Assembly: GCA_017880265.1 (NCBI GenBank) | Contig: JAFJTK010000108.1 | Span: forward strand, 1-34,045 | Reading direction: 5' to 3' | Length of the DNA stretch: 34,045 nt | From: Candidatus Pelagibacter sp. | GTDB taxonomy: Bacteria; Pseudomonadota; Alphaproteobacteria; Pelagibacterales; Pelagibacteraceae | Shown here: in pieces, positions 15,879 through 24,470 of the stretch | How positions within the stretch are numbered: position 1 is the first letter of the stretch | Layout of the letters: every line of letters starts with the position of its first letter | The notes under the pieces: generated by a model | What the model saw: only the letters and a program-made list of their open reading frames with translations | Told to the model about the DNA's origin: nothing | The model's database searches: none | Translations under genes and position numbers: made by a program

Positions 15879-16871
15879 TTAACCACCAGTGGTTGACAAA
15901 TTTTTTGTTAAACCTGTGTCACCAATCTCCAAATAATGAGACTCTTTTTTAAAATTGAGTTGTTTTAAAATCAAATCTTTTAATTCTTCTATTTGACTAT
16001 CTTTTTGCACTAGGTGTCTAATATTTATTCCTGTATTGCCAAACAAACATAATCTTAAATCGCCTTTTGCAGTAATTCTTAATCTATTACAACTTTTGCA
16101 AAAATCTTTAGAGTAGGGGGCAATCACACCAAATTTACCTTTAAACTTTGGATTTAAGTAGTTTTTTGATGGTCCTGCATCTTTACCAAATGTTTGAATG
16201 ATCCAATTATTATTATTTAAGTAGTCAGTAAATTTTTTTGCAGGAACATGATAGTTATTGAAATAATCAATATTATCTCCTGTTTGCATTAATTCGATAT
16301 ATCTAAAATCAATTTCATTATTTTTTAAAAACTCAGCCCAATCATCAAAATCTTTTTCGGAGTCATTTATCCCTTTTAATAAAACAGCATTAATTTTAAT
16401 ATTTTTGAAATTTAGTTTTTGTAAATTTTTAATACCCTTAAGAATTTCTTCCAATCTATCATGACCAGTTATCTTTTTAAAAGTATTAGCATTTAAACTA
16501 TCAATACTAATATTTATTCCATCTAAACCACTATTTTTTATATCATCAGCTATTTTATCTAATCGGTAACCATTAGTGGTCATAACAGTTTTTTTTATTC
16601 CTGAATTTTCTTTTATAATCTTAATAATTTCAAAAAAATCTTTTCTTACAGTTGGCTCACCGCCAGTAAGTCTAATTTTTGATACACCTAATTCAGATAG
16701 TGCTTTGGCCAATCTTCCAATTTCTTCAATGTTTAGAAATTTTCTATTATCACTTCTATCAATTTTGTATCCATCAGGTAAACAATACCCACATTTAAAG
16801 TTGCAAACATCTGAAATAGAAAGTCGAATGTATGGGAATTTTCTACCGAAACTATCTTTAAGAATATTCAT
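15879..16871 (-). CDS. moaA: GTP 3',8-cyclase MoaA (radical SAM)
   Basis: 330 residues. The N-terminal radical-SAM cluster is bound by Cys23, Cys27 and Cys30 (CNFKCGYC) and the C-terminal cluster by Cys258, Cys261 and Cys275 (CKSCNRLRITAKGDLRLC). The chain ends TTGG; the C-terminal Gly-Gly is needed for activity in characterised MoaA. It carries out the first step of molybdenum cofactor synthesis, from GTP, and needs two [4Fe-4S] clusters, presumably supplied by the SUF system at the start of the window. It is first in the minus-strand operon, with only 33 bp to the divergent PhyH gene. Confidence 0.96.
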   Translation of the reverse strand: MNILKDSFGRKFPYIRLSISDVCNFKCGYCLPDGYKIDRSDNRKFLNIEEIGRLAKALSELGVSKIRLTGGEPTVRKDFFEIIKIIKENSGIKKTVMTTNGYRLDKIADDIKNSGLDGINISIDSLNANTFKKITGHDRLEEILKGIKNLQKLNFKNIKINAVLLKGINDSEKDFDDWAEFLKNNEIDFRYIELMQTGDNIDYFNNYHVPAKKFTDYLNNNNWIIQTFGKDAGPSKNYLNPKFKGKFGVIAPYSKDFCKSCNRLRITAKGDLRLCLFGNTGINIRHLVQKDSQIEELKDLILKQLNFKKESHYLEIGDTGLTKNLSTTGG

Positions 16872-16904
16872 ATGATATATTGACTATTATTGATTAAATA
16901 AACC

Positions 16905-17744
16905 ATGAGTCAAATTTTAAATGATAATGAAATCAAAGAATTTAACAAGAATGGAGCAATCCATCTTAAAGGTAAGTTTGATATAAAATGGATTGAAAAA
17001 TTAAAAGTAGGGATCAATAAAGCTAAAATTAATCCTAGTCCTAGATTTACCAATCATACTAAGGATGAAAAACTACCAAGTTATTTAGAGGATTTTTGGA
17101 CTTGGAATTTACATGAGGAATTTACAGACTTTGTTTATAATTCTCCCACAGCTAAAATTGCCTCAGAATTACTTGAAGCTAAAAGAATTAATCTAGTGAT
17201 GGATAACTGGTTTTTTAGAGAAGCTGGATCAAAATCAAAACCACCATTTCATCATGATATTTCTTATTTTGATTTTGAAGGATCAATGTGCGTTCTATGG
17301 ATACCATTAGAGCCTGTTAAAAAACAGGATGGTATTGCTTGGGTTAAAGGCTCTCACTTATGGAATAAATTATTTTTAAGAACAAGATTTAATGATGGTC
17401 ACAAAGTAGATGGAGAAGAAGGAATTGTTAATGGTATAAAATATGAATTAACGCCAGATATAATAGGTAGCAAAGAAAATTATGAGTTTTTAGAATGGGA
17501 TTTAGAAGTTGGTGATTGTGTTTATTTTGATATTAGAACTTTACATGGAGCTTTGCACGAAACAACTCCAAAATCAGATGTAAATAGATTTACTCTTAGA
17601 ATGGCAAAAGAAAATTCAAAAATAATTTATAGAGGCGATTGGGCTAAAGAAGAAAGAGCAATTATGGAAGCAAATGGATATAAAAACGGAGATGATTTAA
17701 ATGGTAAAATGTTTCCTGTGCTTTATGAATTGAATTCTAATTAA
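16905..17744 (+). CDS. PhyH-family 2OG-Fe(II) dioxygenase
   Basis: 279 residues of the phytanoyl-CoA dioxygenase (PhyH) family. The iron facial triad is visible as His116 and Asp118 in PPFHHDISYFD and His214 in RTLHGALHETTP, with Arg228 in VNRFTLRM to bind 2-oxoglutarate. FWTWNLHEEF and CVLWIPLEPVKKQDGIAWVKGSH are typical PhyH patches. Related marine enzymes hydroxylate diverse small molecules, so the substrate cannot be named. It stands alone between divergent moaA and convergent aldo/keto reductase genes. Confidence 0.88.
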   Translation: MSQILNDNEIKEFNKNGAIHLKGKFDIKWIEKLKVGINKAKINPSPRFTNHTKDEKLPSYLEDFWTWNLHEEFTDFVYNSPTAKIASELLEAKRINLVMDNWFFREAGSKSKPPFHHDISYFDFEGSMCVLWIPLEPVKKQDGIAWVKGSHLWNKLFLRTRFNDGHKVDGEEGIVNGIKYELTPDIIGSKENYEFLEWDLEVGDCVYFDIRTLHGALHETTPKSDVNRFTLRMAKENSKIIYRGDWAKEERAIMEANGYKNGDDLNGKMFPVLYELNSN

Positions 17745-17770
17745 CTGTAAAGTCTATTTAATATTAAAAT

Positions 17771-18733
17771 TTAACCAGGTGTATAATTTCTTTCAGATTC
17801 TGGATCTTTGGTTGAGTAAGGCAATTTTAAAACTTCATTCCAAAATTCTTCTGGTATTTTTGTGTTAGCCCAAGCAAGGTTTTTTTCAATACTCTGAATA
17901 CTGGTAACTCCACACAAAGTAGATGTAATTCTTTTATCTTTCATTGAAAACTGTAAAGCAGCTGCTCCCATTTCAACATTATACTTTTTACATACTTTTT
18001 CTATTTCTCTAGCAGGTGCAAGCTTTTCTTCTGTGGCATCTTGATAGGTTACTTTTTTGAAATTATCAGGACCTTTTGCTAAAACACCACCAGCGTAAGG
18101 AGCGGCATTAAAAATAGATATATTTTTACTGTGAGCATAGCTATACATCTCATCCGCCTCTCTATTTAATAGAGTGTATCTGTTATGATTAATCATAACA
18201 TCAAAGTCCCAATTTTTTAACATAGGAAACATTATATCTATTTTTCCCATAGCCAAACCAACTGCTTTTGCCAAACCTTCTTCTTTTATTTTAAATAACT
18301 CATCTAATGCACCGTCTTTTTTTGTGACATCATTTACATCTTTTACGTATTCTGGGTCATGAAGAAATAAAACATCAACAGAATCCACATTTAAAGTTTT
18401 TAAACTTTCTTCAATAGACTCTCTTGTTCTTTTTTTATCAAGAACTAGCGTATCCATGTTTCTATCGATTTTGGTTGATAAGACAAAATTTTCTGGCCAG
18501 CCACCATTTTCCTTTATTGCTATTCCAATTCTTTTTTCGCTTTCTCCCATTGCATAATTTCTTGAAGTATCAAGCATATTTACTGGTCCTTGAAAAAATC
18601 TTTTTAAAGTTTCTTGAGCTCTCTGTTCTGGTACTTCATAGCCATAAGTATCTGGCATACTCCCCAAAGAAGATGTTCCAAAACTCAACTCTGTAACTTC
18701 TACACCAGTATCTTTAATTTTATTTTTTTTCAT
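17771..18733 (-). CDS. Aldo/keto reductase (aldose dehydrogenase-like)
   Basis: 320 residues forming one AKR barrel. The catalytic tetrad is Asp55 (NMLDTSRNY), Tyr60, Lys88 (LSTKID) and His125 (FLHDPEY). SRNYAMGESEKRIG and FNAAPYAGGVLAKGP resemble D-threo-aldose/L-fucose 1-dehydrogenases (AKRs that oxidise a free sugar to its lactone). A lactone-forming role fits the next gene upstream, a lactonase-like amidohydrolase only 3 bp away. It is the last gene of the operon that begins with the sugar-binding protein. The exact sugar is not known. Confidence 0.85.
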   Translation of the reverse strand: MKKNKIKDTGVEVTELSFGTSSLGSMPDTYGYEVPEQRAQETLKRFFQGPVNMLDTSRNYAMGESEKRIGIAIKENGGWPENFVLSTKIDRNMDTLVLDKKRTRESIEESLKTLNVDSVDVLFLHDPEYVKDVNDVTKKDGALDELFKIKEEGLAKAVGLAMGKIDIMFPMLKNWDFDVMINHNRYTLLNREADEMYSYAHSKNISIFNAAPYAGGVLAKGPDNFKKVTYQDATEEKLAPAREIEKVCKKYNVEMGAAALQFSMKDKRITSTLCGVTSIQSIEKNLAWANTKIPEEFWNEVLKLPYSTKDPESERNYTPG

Positions 18734-18736
18734 AAG

Positions 18737-19579
18737 TTATATTTTAAGTTTATAAAACATTTTTGCATTATTATAAAAGATGTTTTCTTTTTCAGCCAGA
18801 CTTAATTCTTTAGTTAAATTTGTTGCTGCAGTATACCATCCTAAATAGCTTGTTCTTAAGTTACAAACAGGCCAATCAGATCCCCACAAAATTTTTTTAT
18901 CAGTAAACAGATTTAAAATTTCATCCACATAAGGTTTAAGGTCTGTCTCAGTCCAATTTTCACAGGCTTCTGTAACCATACCAGAAAATTTACAATATAC
19001 ATTTTCCAAGTTAGATAATTTACTCATACCTTTTTGCCAATGAATAAATTCCTCTTGTTTATTATTACAAATCTTTGGTTTCATTAAATGATCTATGACA
19101 AATCTAAGAGAGGGATATTTTATGGCAATTTTGTAAAAATTTTCTAAGTGTATTGGAAATCCTAGTGCGTCAAAGCTTAAATCTAAATCAATTATACTTT
19201 TAAAAAAATTATCAAAATTTTGATTTAAAACCCAGTTTTCATCTGGAATATCTTGTATCATTGGTCTTACTCCAATGAATTTTGGATGGTTAGAAAAAAT
19301 TTTCAATTGTTCTAATTGATTTTTGTCCTCAAAATTCACCCACCCAACAACTCCACAAACTAAATCAGAATTTTCAGCAATATTTAACATATATTCAGTT
19401 TCTGTATTAGTTGCTGCAGCTTGAACTAAAACAGTTTTGTGTAAATCAATTGACTCAGAAGCTTGAGATAAATCTTTAACTTCATATTTTTTATTTAATA
19501 TTGGATTATCTTTTGGCATCCAATGATAGTCACCTCTTGGAGGGTCCCAAAAATGTTGATGTGAATCAATAATTTTCAT
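18737..19579 (-). CDS. Amidohydrolase of the L-fuconolactonase type (COG3618)
   Basis: 280 residues. The metal-site start MKIIDSHQHFWDP and the following DYHWMP are the classical opening of COG3618 lactonases and related hydrolases. VIDHLMKPKI and ILWGSDWPVCNLR, with the active-site Asp, complete the pattern. Family members open fuconolactone, rhamnonolactone or similar sugar lactones. It lies between an SDR (20 bp upstream) and an aldo/keto reductase (3 bp downstream), which suggests an oxidation-then-lactone-opening sequence. Related proteins also act on pyrone dicarboxylates, so the specificity is an inference. Confidence 0.85.
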   Translation of the reverse strand: MKIIDSHQHFWDPPRGDYHWMPKDNPILNKKYEVKDLSQASESIDLHKTVLVQAAATNTETEYMLNIAENSDLVCGVVGWVNFEDKNQLEQLKIFSNHPKFIGVRPMIQDIPDENWVLNQNFDNFFKSIIDLDLSFDALGFPIHLENFYKIAIKYPSLRFVIDHLMKPKICNNKQEEFIHWQKGMSKLSNLENVYCKFSGMVTEACENWTETDLKPYVDEILNLFTDKKILWGSDWPVCNLRTSYLGWYTAATNLTKELSLAEKENIFYNNAKMFYKLKI

Positions 19580-19599
19580 TAGTTTAATTCTAGGTAGAA

Positions 19600-20454
19600 T
19601 TATTCCCCTAAAATACTGTCATCTAATATTTTAGTGTCATATGCTGAATAGGAATGCCAACCAGCGACTGTTTGATCAAAGTCAACAATGCTACCTGTCA
19701 TAATCCCAGATTCATCAGAACACAAAAATGCTAAAATTTTTGCAACATCAATAGGTTTGTTTAATCTTTTAAATGGAACTTTTGCCTCTGCATCTTTAAG
19801 CCAATTGTCATCAGCATTGTGAAATTTTTTCTGAATTACGGTTTCAGCTGGTGTATCAGTCCAACCTAAATTTACACCATTCACTCTTATTTGATGTCCG
19901 GATACTGAATTAGCAACATTTTTGATCATTATTGCTAATGCTGCTTTAGAAGAACTATAAGCAGTTAAGAAAGGCATACCACTATATCCAGCCATTGATA
20001 AAATATGAGCAATAGTTCCTTTTTTTTTATCTCTAATCATTATTTTTATAACGTCTTGCATCATAAAGAGAGGAGCTTTTACATTTACATTAAAATTTTT
20101 ATCGTAGTTTTCTTCTGTTGTACTTAAAATTGTACCCCTTTCTGTAAAAGCAGCAACATTGATAAAACTATCTACAGTATTAAATTTTTTATCAGTTTCA
20201 GAAACTATTTTTTTACAGTCTGTAAGTTTCTCTAAATCTGCTTGAACATATAAGCACTCTGCACCCATGCTTTCTATTTCAGATTTTACTTTATTACCTT
20301 TATCGCTATTTCTCCCACAAATAGTTATTCCCTTAGCACCTCTATTTGCTAGTAATTTTGCAGTCTCAGCTCCACTTCCTTGAGTACTTCCTGTTACGAT
20401 TATGATTTTATTTTCAAATTGGTTAGTTTGTTCAGATATATATTTATTGGACAT
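19600..20454 (-). CDS. Short-chain dehydrogenase/reductase (SDR)
   Basis: 284 residues from the ATG at 20454. A TTG at 20487 lies inside the upstream hairpin and is rejected. The Rossmann motif is TGSTQGSGAETAK (about 21-33), with NVAAFTERG for the NNAG-like strand. The catalytic Ser-Tyr-Lys lie in ILSMAGYSGMPFLTAYSSSKAAL. CGRNSD after the second strand suggests NAD(P) with no clear preference. Classical SDRs of this shape oxidise or reduce sugar or polyol carbonyls. It is the first catabolic gene after the binding protein in the operon and is separated from it by a 12-bp stem-loop. Confidence 0.88.
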   Translation of the reverse strand: MSNKYISEQTNQFENKIIIVTGSTQGSGAETAKLLANRGAKGITICGRNSDKGNKVKSEIESMGAECLYVQADLEKLTDCKKIVSETDKKFNTVDSFINVAAFTERGTILSTTEENYDKNFNVNVKAPLFMMQDVIKIMIRDKKKGTIAHILSMAGYSGMPFLTAYSSSKAALAIMIKNVANSVSGHQIRVNGVNLGWTDTPAETVIQKKFHNADDNWLKDAEAKVPFKRLNKPIDVAKILAFLCSDESGIMTGSIVDFDQTVAGWHSYSAYDTKILDDSILGE

Positions 20455-20476
20455 ATTAATTTTTTTTATTTTATAA

Positions 20477-20505
20477 ACTAAGCCCAATATAAAATTGGGC
20501 TTAGT
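20477..20505 (-). terminator. 12-bp stem-loop after the binding-protein gene
   Basis: Perfect 12-bp inverted repeat ACTAAGCCCAAT (20477-20488) and ATTGGGCTTAGT (20494-20505) with a 5-nt loop, between the binding-protein stop (20524) and the SDR start (20454). On the minus strand it is followed by TTTAT and A-rich sequence, not a long U run. It is therefore more likely an attenuator or 3'-end stabiliser that raises binding-protein mRNA over the downstream enzymes than a full terminator. Confidence 0.75.
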
Positions 20506-20523
20506 AAATTATTAAGGAGATAA

Positions 20524-21528
20524 TTAACCTGCAATACAAGTAGCAATGTTTGGTTTCATACAAACATCAAGACCTGTGTAAATTGCATTGTTAGATGTAT
20601 TGTCAAATTTCAACGGTTTTCCATCTACAATATCTTTTAGAACATACATCGCTTTGTAACCCATCATATAAGGTTGTTGACCTACTTGACCATGTGTTCT
20701 TCCAGCCTCTAGATCTTCCATCTGCATAGGAAGAGTATCGGCAATTACAACTGCAGTTTTCATAGAGCTAATTCTATCTTTGTGTTTTTCAGTAACTCTT
20801 CTGAAAGCTTTTGATACGAACTGAGGAAACCCACCAGTTGGTACAAATGCAGTTAGGTTAGGGTGTTTAGCAAAGATATCTTCCATTTGTTGTACTGAAA
20901 GAGGGAAATCATCATTCGTGTACAACGGACATCCGCTTGCTTCAGTCCATCCATTTTCACCTTTTAAGGCATCGCTTGGATATTTTCCACTATCTGCACG
21001 TCCTGCAATGGTATCTCTAATTCCTGACATTCTTTCATTATGGTTTGCTGCTGCAGCACCACCTGATTGAATACAAATTTCTCCACCACCAGGTTTTAAC
21101 ATCATAACGATTTGAGCCAAGTATACTCCAATGTCATAGTTTTTAGTTCCAACATAAGCTTTTCTTAGGCTAGCATCTTTATTTAATAGATCTGAGTCCC
21201 AAGTAATTATTGGAATATTAGTACCTTTAACTGCTTTAGCCATTGCCGCTGCATTAGAAGAAGCTACAGCAATCCCATCAACACCTTTAGCAATTAAATC
21301 TTGAACGATTTGAACTTGTTCTTGTTCAGTATGTTCACCAGGTCCAATGTATAAGCATTCAATTCCACCAATTTCTTTTTCAGCAACTTTACATCCATCT
21401 CTAGCTAAATCGAAAAATGGGTTGTTCATCGCCTTCGGAACTAATGCGAATACTTTATCAGCCGCATAAGAAATTCCAGAAATTGATACGAAAACAAATG
21501 CTAACATCGCAATTATTGTTTTTTTCAT
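20524..21528 (-). CDS. Periplasmic sugar/polyol-binding protein of an ABC transporter
   Basis: 334 residues. The signal peptide MKKTIIAMLAFVFVSISGISYA is likely cut before ADKVFALVPK. The mature part is a type I periplasmic binding fold of the ribose/inositol family (Peripla_BP_4): MNNPFFDLARDGCKVAEKE, QVQIVQDLIAKGVDGIAVASSNA, IPIITWDSDL and GQVGQQPYMMGYKAM. The two Cys near 53 and near 210 and two more at the C-terminus may form disulfides. Its permease and ATPase are in a different transcript 1.2 kb away, past the LacI gene. A TTGCAA-17-TATGAT promoter and several operator-like palindromes precede it. The iolG and iolE neighbours suggest an inositol-like ligand, by context only. Confidence 0.9.
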   Translation of the reverse strand: MKKTIIAMLAFVFVSISGISYAADKVFALVPKAMNNPFFDLARDGCKVAEKEIGGIECLYIGPGEHTEQEQVQIVQDLIAKGVDGIAVASSNAAAMAKAVKGTNIPIITWDSDLLNKDASLRKAYVGTKNYDIGVYLAQIVMMLKPGGGEICIQSGGAAAANHNERMSGIRDTIAGRADSGKYPSDALKGENGWTEASGCPLYTNDDFPLSVQQMEDIFAKHPNLTAFVPTGGFPQFVSKAFRRVTEKHKDRISSMKTAVVIADTLPMQMEDLEAGRTHGQVGQQPYMMGYKAMYVLKDIVDGKPLKFDNTSNNAIYTGLDVCMKPNIATCIAG

Positions 21529-21565
21529 ATTTAATCTCTCTCTTAGTTAGTTATTTTTAAATTCA

Positions 21566-21594
21566 ATCATAATAATTCTCAGATGTTGTTGCAA
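21566..21594 (-). promoter_or_regulatory. Promoter of the binding-protein operon
   Basis: On the minus strand, TTGCAA (21589-21594) and TATGAT (21566-21571) are spaced by 17 bp, a good sigma-70-type match. The palindromic cluster at 21601-21651 lies just upstream of the -35. Confidence 0.6.
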
Positions 21595-21600
21595 GTAAAA

Positions 21601-21651
21601 TGATGTAATTCAACTTATAGTTGATGTATCAATTTGATTGATTTTACATCA
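21601..21651. promoter_or_regulatory. Operator cluster between the binding-protein and LacI genes
   Basis: The clearest site is TGATTGATTTTACATCA (21635-21651), which agrees at 13 of 17 positions with two sites near iolG/iolE. TTGATGTATCAA (21621-21632) is a compact palindrome with arms TTGAT/ATCAA. A further half-site TGATGTAATTCAA starts at 21601, 21 bp (two helical turns) before the TGATGT at 21622. The cluster lies between two divergent promoters, overlapping the likely -35 of the regulator gene, so it is a probable binding site for the LacI-family protein and for autoregulation. Confidence 0.6.
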
Positions 21652-21671
21652 ATTAGTGTTATTCTAAATTT

Positions 21672-22694
21672 ATGGTTTCTTATTGGAAAAATGTATCAAT
21701 AAAGAAAATTTCTGAAGCTTCAGGCTATGGAACTGCAACAGTTGATAGAGTTCTCAATGATAGACCCGGAGTAAGTAAAAGAACCAAAGACAAGATCTTA
21801 AAAACTCTAAACAATTTACAAAATACCAGCCAAAAGAATAATAAAAAAAATATTTTAGTTTGTTCTCAATCTGGCCCTTCTTATAACAAAACTTTAGAGG
21901 AAACTATAGAAAGAGTTAATTCTAAAAATCACAATAAGTTTAATTTAATTAAAAAATTTATAGCAGCAAAAGATTTTAAGCCAGATCATTTTATTAAAAT
22001 TTTAAATGATACGTCAAAGTTTGATGCTGTAATTATAGTTTCACAAGAAGATCAAAATATAAATAATGAAATAATAAAAATTACAAATGAGGGAAAACCT
22101 GTTGTAACACTTACTACAGATTTACCTAATTCAAATAGAACTTGCTATATTGGAAGTAATCAATCTAACGCAGGCTCAACAGCAGCTCAGATAATAGGAA
22201 AACATGTTGGAAAAAAAACAGGATCAATTTTGATGGTTATGAGTATGCCTTACAGATGTCAACAGGAAAGAGAGTTAGGTTTTAGAAAAATTTTAAGATC
22301 TGAATTTCCTAACCTAATTATAAAGGAGAGTATTTTTAATTTAGACACACCAGAAGAAAGTTATAAATATGTTAAAAAATATATAAAAGAAAATGGCACA
22401 CCATTAGGAATATATAATATAGCTGGAGGAAATTTAGGTGTGGCTAAAGCAATTAGTGAAATGGATTTACAACAAGATATTATTTTTGTTGGGCATGAAT
22501 TAAATAAGAATTCTAGACATTTATTAGAAAATAATAAAATGGATTTTGTAATAGGGCATGATGTCGAACTAGAAATTGAAAGTGCATTTGAGAAAATTTT
22601 AAATTTTAATAGTGAAGTAGAAAATAAGACTTTCTATTACTCAGATATATTAATTTTTAATAAATATAATTGTATGAATAAAAAAGTTTTTTAA
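21672..22694 (+). CDS. LacI-family transcriptional regulator
   Basis: 340 residues. The N-terminal LacI helix-turn-helix is VSIKKISEASGYGTATVDRVLNDRPGVSKRTKDKILKTL (about 8-46). It is followed by a sugar-binding domain of the periplasmic-binding type (YNKTLEETIERVN, DAVIIVSQED, KPVVTLTTDLP, TCYIGSNQSNAG, GIYNIAGG). It is divergent from the binding-protein gene and convergent, with abutting stop codons, with the permease gene. It is the only regulator in the island, and the shared palindromes suggest that it controls both operons. The effector is probably the transported compound or its first oxidation product (inference). Confidence 0.9.
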   Translation: MVSYWKNVSIKKISEASGYGTATVDRVLNDRPGVSKRTKDKILKTLNNLQNTSQKNNKKNILVCSQSGPSYNKTLEETIERVNSKNHNKFNLIKKFIAAKDFKPDHFIKILNDTSKFDAVIIVSQEDQNINNEIIKITNEGKPVVTLTTDLPNSNRTCYIGSNQSNAGSTAAQIIGKHVGKKTGSILMVMSMPYRCQQERELGFRKILRSEFPNLIIKESIFNLDTPEESYKYVKKYIKENGTPLGIYNIAGGNLGVAKAISEMDLQQDIIFVGHELNKNSRHLLENNKMDFVIGHDVELEIESAFEKILNFNSEVENKTFYYSDILIFNKYNCMNKKVF

Positions 22695-23732
22695 TTAATT
22701 CTTTTTGTTCTTCACTTTTTCCAACCATACAGCACCAACAATAAATAAACCTAAGAATGTTCCTTGCCAATAAGGATCAATACCTGCCATCAACAAACTA
22801 TTTCTTATTGTTTCCATCAAAGCAGCTCCAATAAATGCTCCAAATGTTCCACCAACTCCACCCATTAAGTTTGCACCACCGATTACAGTCGCTGCAATTA
22901 CTCTTAATTCATATGTGTAACCTAAAGCGTTAGTAACTGAGCCCATCCAGCCAACTATCATTACAGCAGAAATAGCAGCAAATAGACCACTTATTATATA
23001 AACAGACATTTCAATCCATCTGGTGTTAATTCCAGATAATTCAGCTGCTTTTTTATTACTTCCAACAGCATAAACATGTTTTCCATAAGATGTGTATTTT
23101 AATACCAAACCCATTAAAATTGTTAACACGATTAATAACCAAGTGGCATTAGCTACACCAAAGATTGATCCTCCACCAATTTCATAAAACATTTCATCTT
23201 TAGAACCAAACTCATAAAACATTTTGTTATTTGATACCACTAAAGCTAGACTTCTGGCTATTGCCATCATTCCTAAAGTTACAACAAATGGAGAAAGCTT
23301 AAGATAAGCTATTAGATAACCATTAACAGCACCAATTAATGCTCCTGCTAACAGTGCAAGAAATATTGAAACCCAAACATACACTCCTTCAAAGTAAGAT
23401 GCTTTTGAATACCACTCTGGTAAATACTGAGCATCTAAAAATAACCCACATATAACTCCTGTTACTCCCATAATTGATCCAACAGATAGATCAATACCAG
23501 CAGTAATTATTACAAACGTCATACCTATTGCCATAATACCTATGAATGAAAAATTTCTCGTAATATTGAATAAATTATCTTTACTTGAAAAAGCATCTTC
23601 AACAAAAAACATAACAAAACAAATTCCTAGTAAAGCAATTGAAACCCAAAACGATTGTTCTGATACCAGTTTTTGTAAAAATGTTTTTTCTGTTTTAGAA
23701 ATCAATTCTTGATTAAATTTAGTTGAACTCAT
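22695..23732 (-). CDS. ABC transporter permease, ribose/inositol (RbsC) type
   Basis: 345 residues with about eight to ten hydrophobic helices of the BPD_transp_2 family. Landmarks are IMAIGMTFVIITAGIDLSVGSIMG (about 72-95), the EAA-like GINTRWIEMSVYIISGLFAAISA, and RVIAATVIGGANLMGGVGGTFGAFIGAALMETIRN near the C-terminus. It imports a monosaccharide or polyol together with the ATPase encoded just upstream (ATGA overlap) and the separately encoded binding protein. A large extracytoplasmic insertion (residues about 100-120) follows the third helix. Its stop abuts the LacI-gene stop. Confidence 0.92.
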   Translation of the reverse strand: MSSTKFNQELISKTEKTFLQKLVSEQSFWVSIALLGICFVMFFVEDAFSSKDNLFNITRNFSFIGIMAIGMTFVIITAGIDLSVGSIMGVTGVICGLFLDAQYLPEWYSKASYFEGVYVWVSIFLALLAGALIGAVNGYLIAYLKLSPFVVTLGMMAIARSLALVVSNNKMFYEFGSKDEMFYEIGGGSIFGVANATWLLIVLTILMGLVLKYTSYGKHVYAVGSNKKAAELSGINTRWIEMSVYIISGLFAAISAVMIVGWMGSVTNALGYTYELRVIAATVIGGANLMGGVGGTFGAFIGAALMETIRNSLLMAGIDPYWQGTFLGLFIVGAVWLEKVKNKKN

Positions 23733-24469
23733 GCTCTATCAATTGCTCCTGTAATTAATCCTGTTGCCTCTTCAGTTGAAGAGTCTTTTATCATTTTTTC
23801 ACAAACTTTTTCACCTCGTCTTAAAACTACTAATTTTTCACAAACTTCAAAAATATCTGGCATTCTGTGACTAATTAGTAATACAGATATACCTTGGTCT
23901 TTTAATCTTTTTATAAGATCAAGTACTTCTGCAACTTGTCTGACACTAATTGCGGCTGTTGGCTCATCCATTAAAACTAATTTTGGGTTTGTAAGTCTTG
24001 TTCTAGCTATAGCTACAGCTTGTCTTTGTCCTCCTGACATTTGCATAACCAAATCTTTTGGACGTGTTTCAGATTTAAGTTCTTCAAAAAGTTCAGCAGA
24101 TTTTTTAAACATTGCTGGATAATCTAAATATTTAAATGGCCAAACACCTTTTTGAATTTCTCTTCCAAGAAAAACATTTGAAGCCGCAGTTAAGTGATTA
24201 CAAAGAGCTAAATCTTGGTAAACAACTTCTATTCCTGATTTTCTAGCATCGATTGGTTTTTCGAAGTTTACCTCGTTGTTATCAAACATAATGTTGCCAG
24301 ATGAAGGTTTAAAGTTGCCGGCAATAATTTTTAATAAAGTTGATTTACCAGCTCCATTATCCCCCATCAAACCAACAGTTTCTGACTCGTTTATATCAAA
24401 ACTTACTCCTGTAAGTGCCTGGATTGCTCCAAAATTCATTTCAATGTTTTTTAGAGACAAAATACTCAT
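23729..24469 (-). CDS. ABC transporter ATPase, single-domain sugar type
   Basis: 246 residues with one nucleotide-binding domain: Walker A GDNGAGKST (about 36-44), Q-loop VVYQDLALCNHLTAASNVFLG, signature MSGGQRQAVAIAR (about 143), Walker B LVLMDEPTAAIS and switch His in LLISHRMPDI. The RbsA-type partners of RbsC-like permeases usually have two fused domains of about 500 residues. The one-domain form (as in FrcA-type fructose transporters) therefore probably acts as a homodimer. It is 1 bp from iolG and overlaps the permease by 4 bases. Confidence 0.93.
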   Translation of the reverse strand: MSILSLKNIEMNFGAIQALTGVSFDINESETVGLMGDNGAGKSTLLKIIAGNFKPSSGNIMFDNNEVNFEKPIDARKSGIEVVYQDLALCNHLTAASNVFLGREIQKGVWPFKYLDYPAMFKKSAELFEELKSETRPKDLVMQMSGGQRQAVAIARTRLTNPKLVLMDEPTAAISVRQVAEVLDLIKRLKDQGISVLLISHRMPDIFEVCEKLVVLRRGEKVCEKMIKDSSTEEATGLITGAIDRA

Positions 24470-24470
24470 A

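Noticed and set aside
16576..16875. Plus-strand frame over the 5' part of moaA
   Set aside because: Antisense to the conserved radical-SAM motifs; hydrophobic low-complexity product.
18424..18805. Plus-strand frames over the aldo/keto reductase and amidohydrolase junction
   Set aside because: Phe/Leu-rich antisense shadows with no motif.
20455..20487. Longer SDR start at a TTG
   Set aside because: The start would lie inside the 12-bp hairpin and add a tail not seen in SDRs; the ATG at 20454 begins just before the Rossmann domain.
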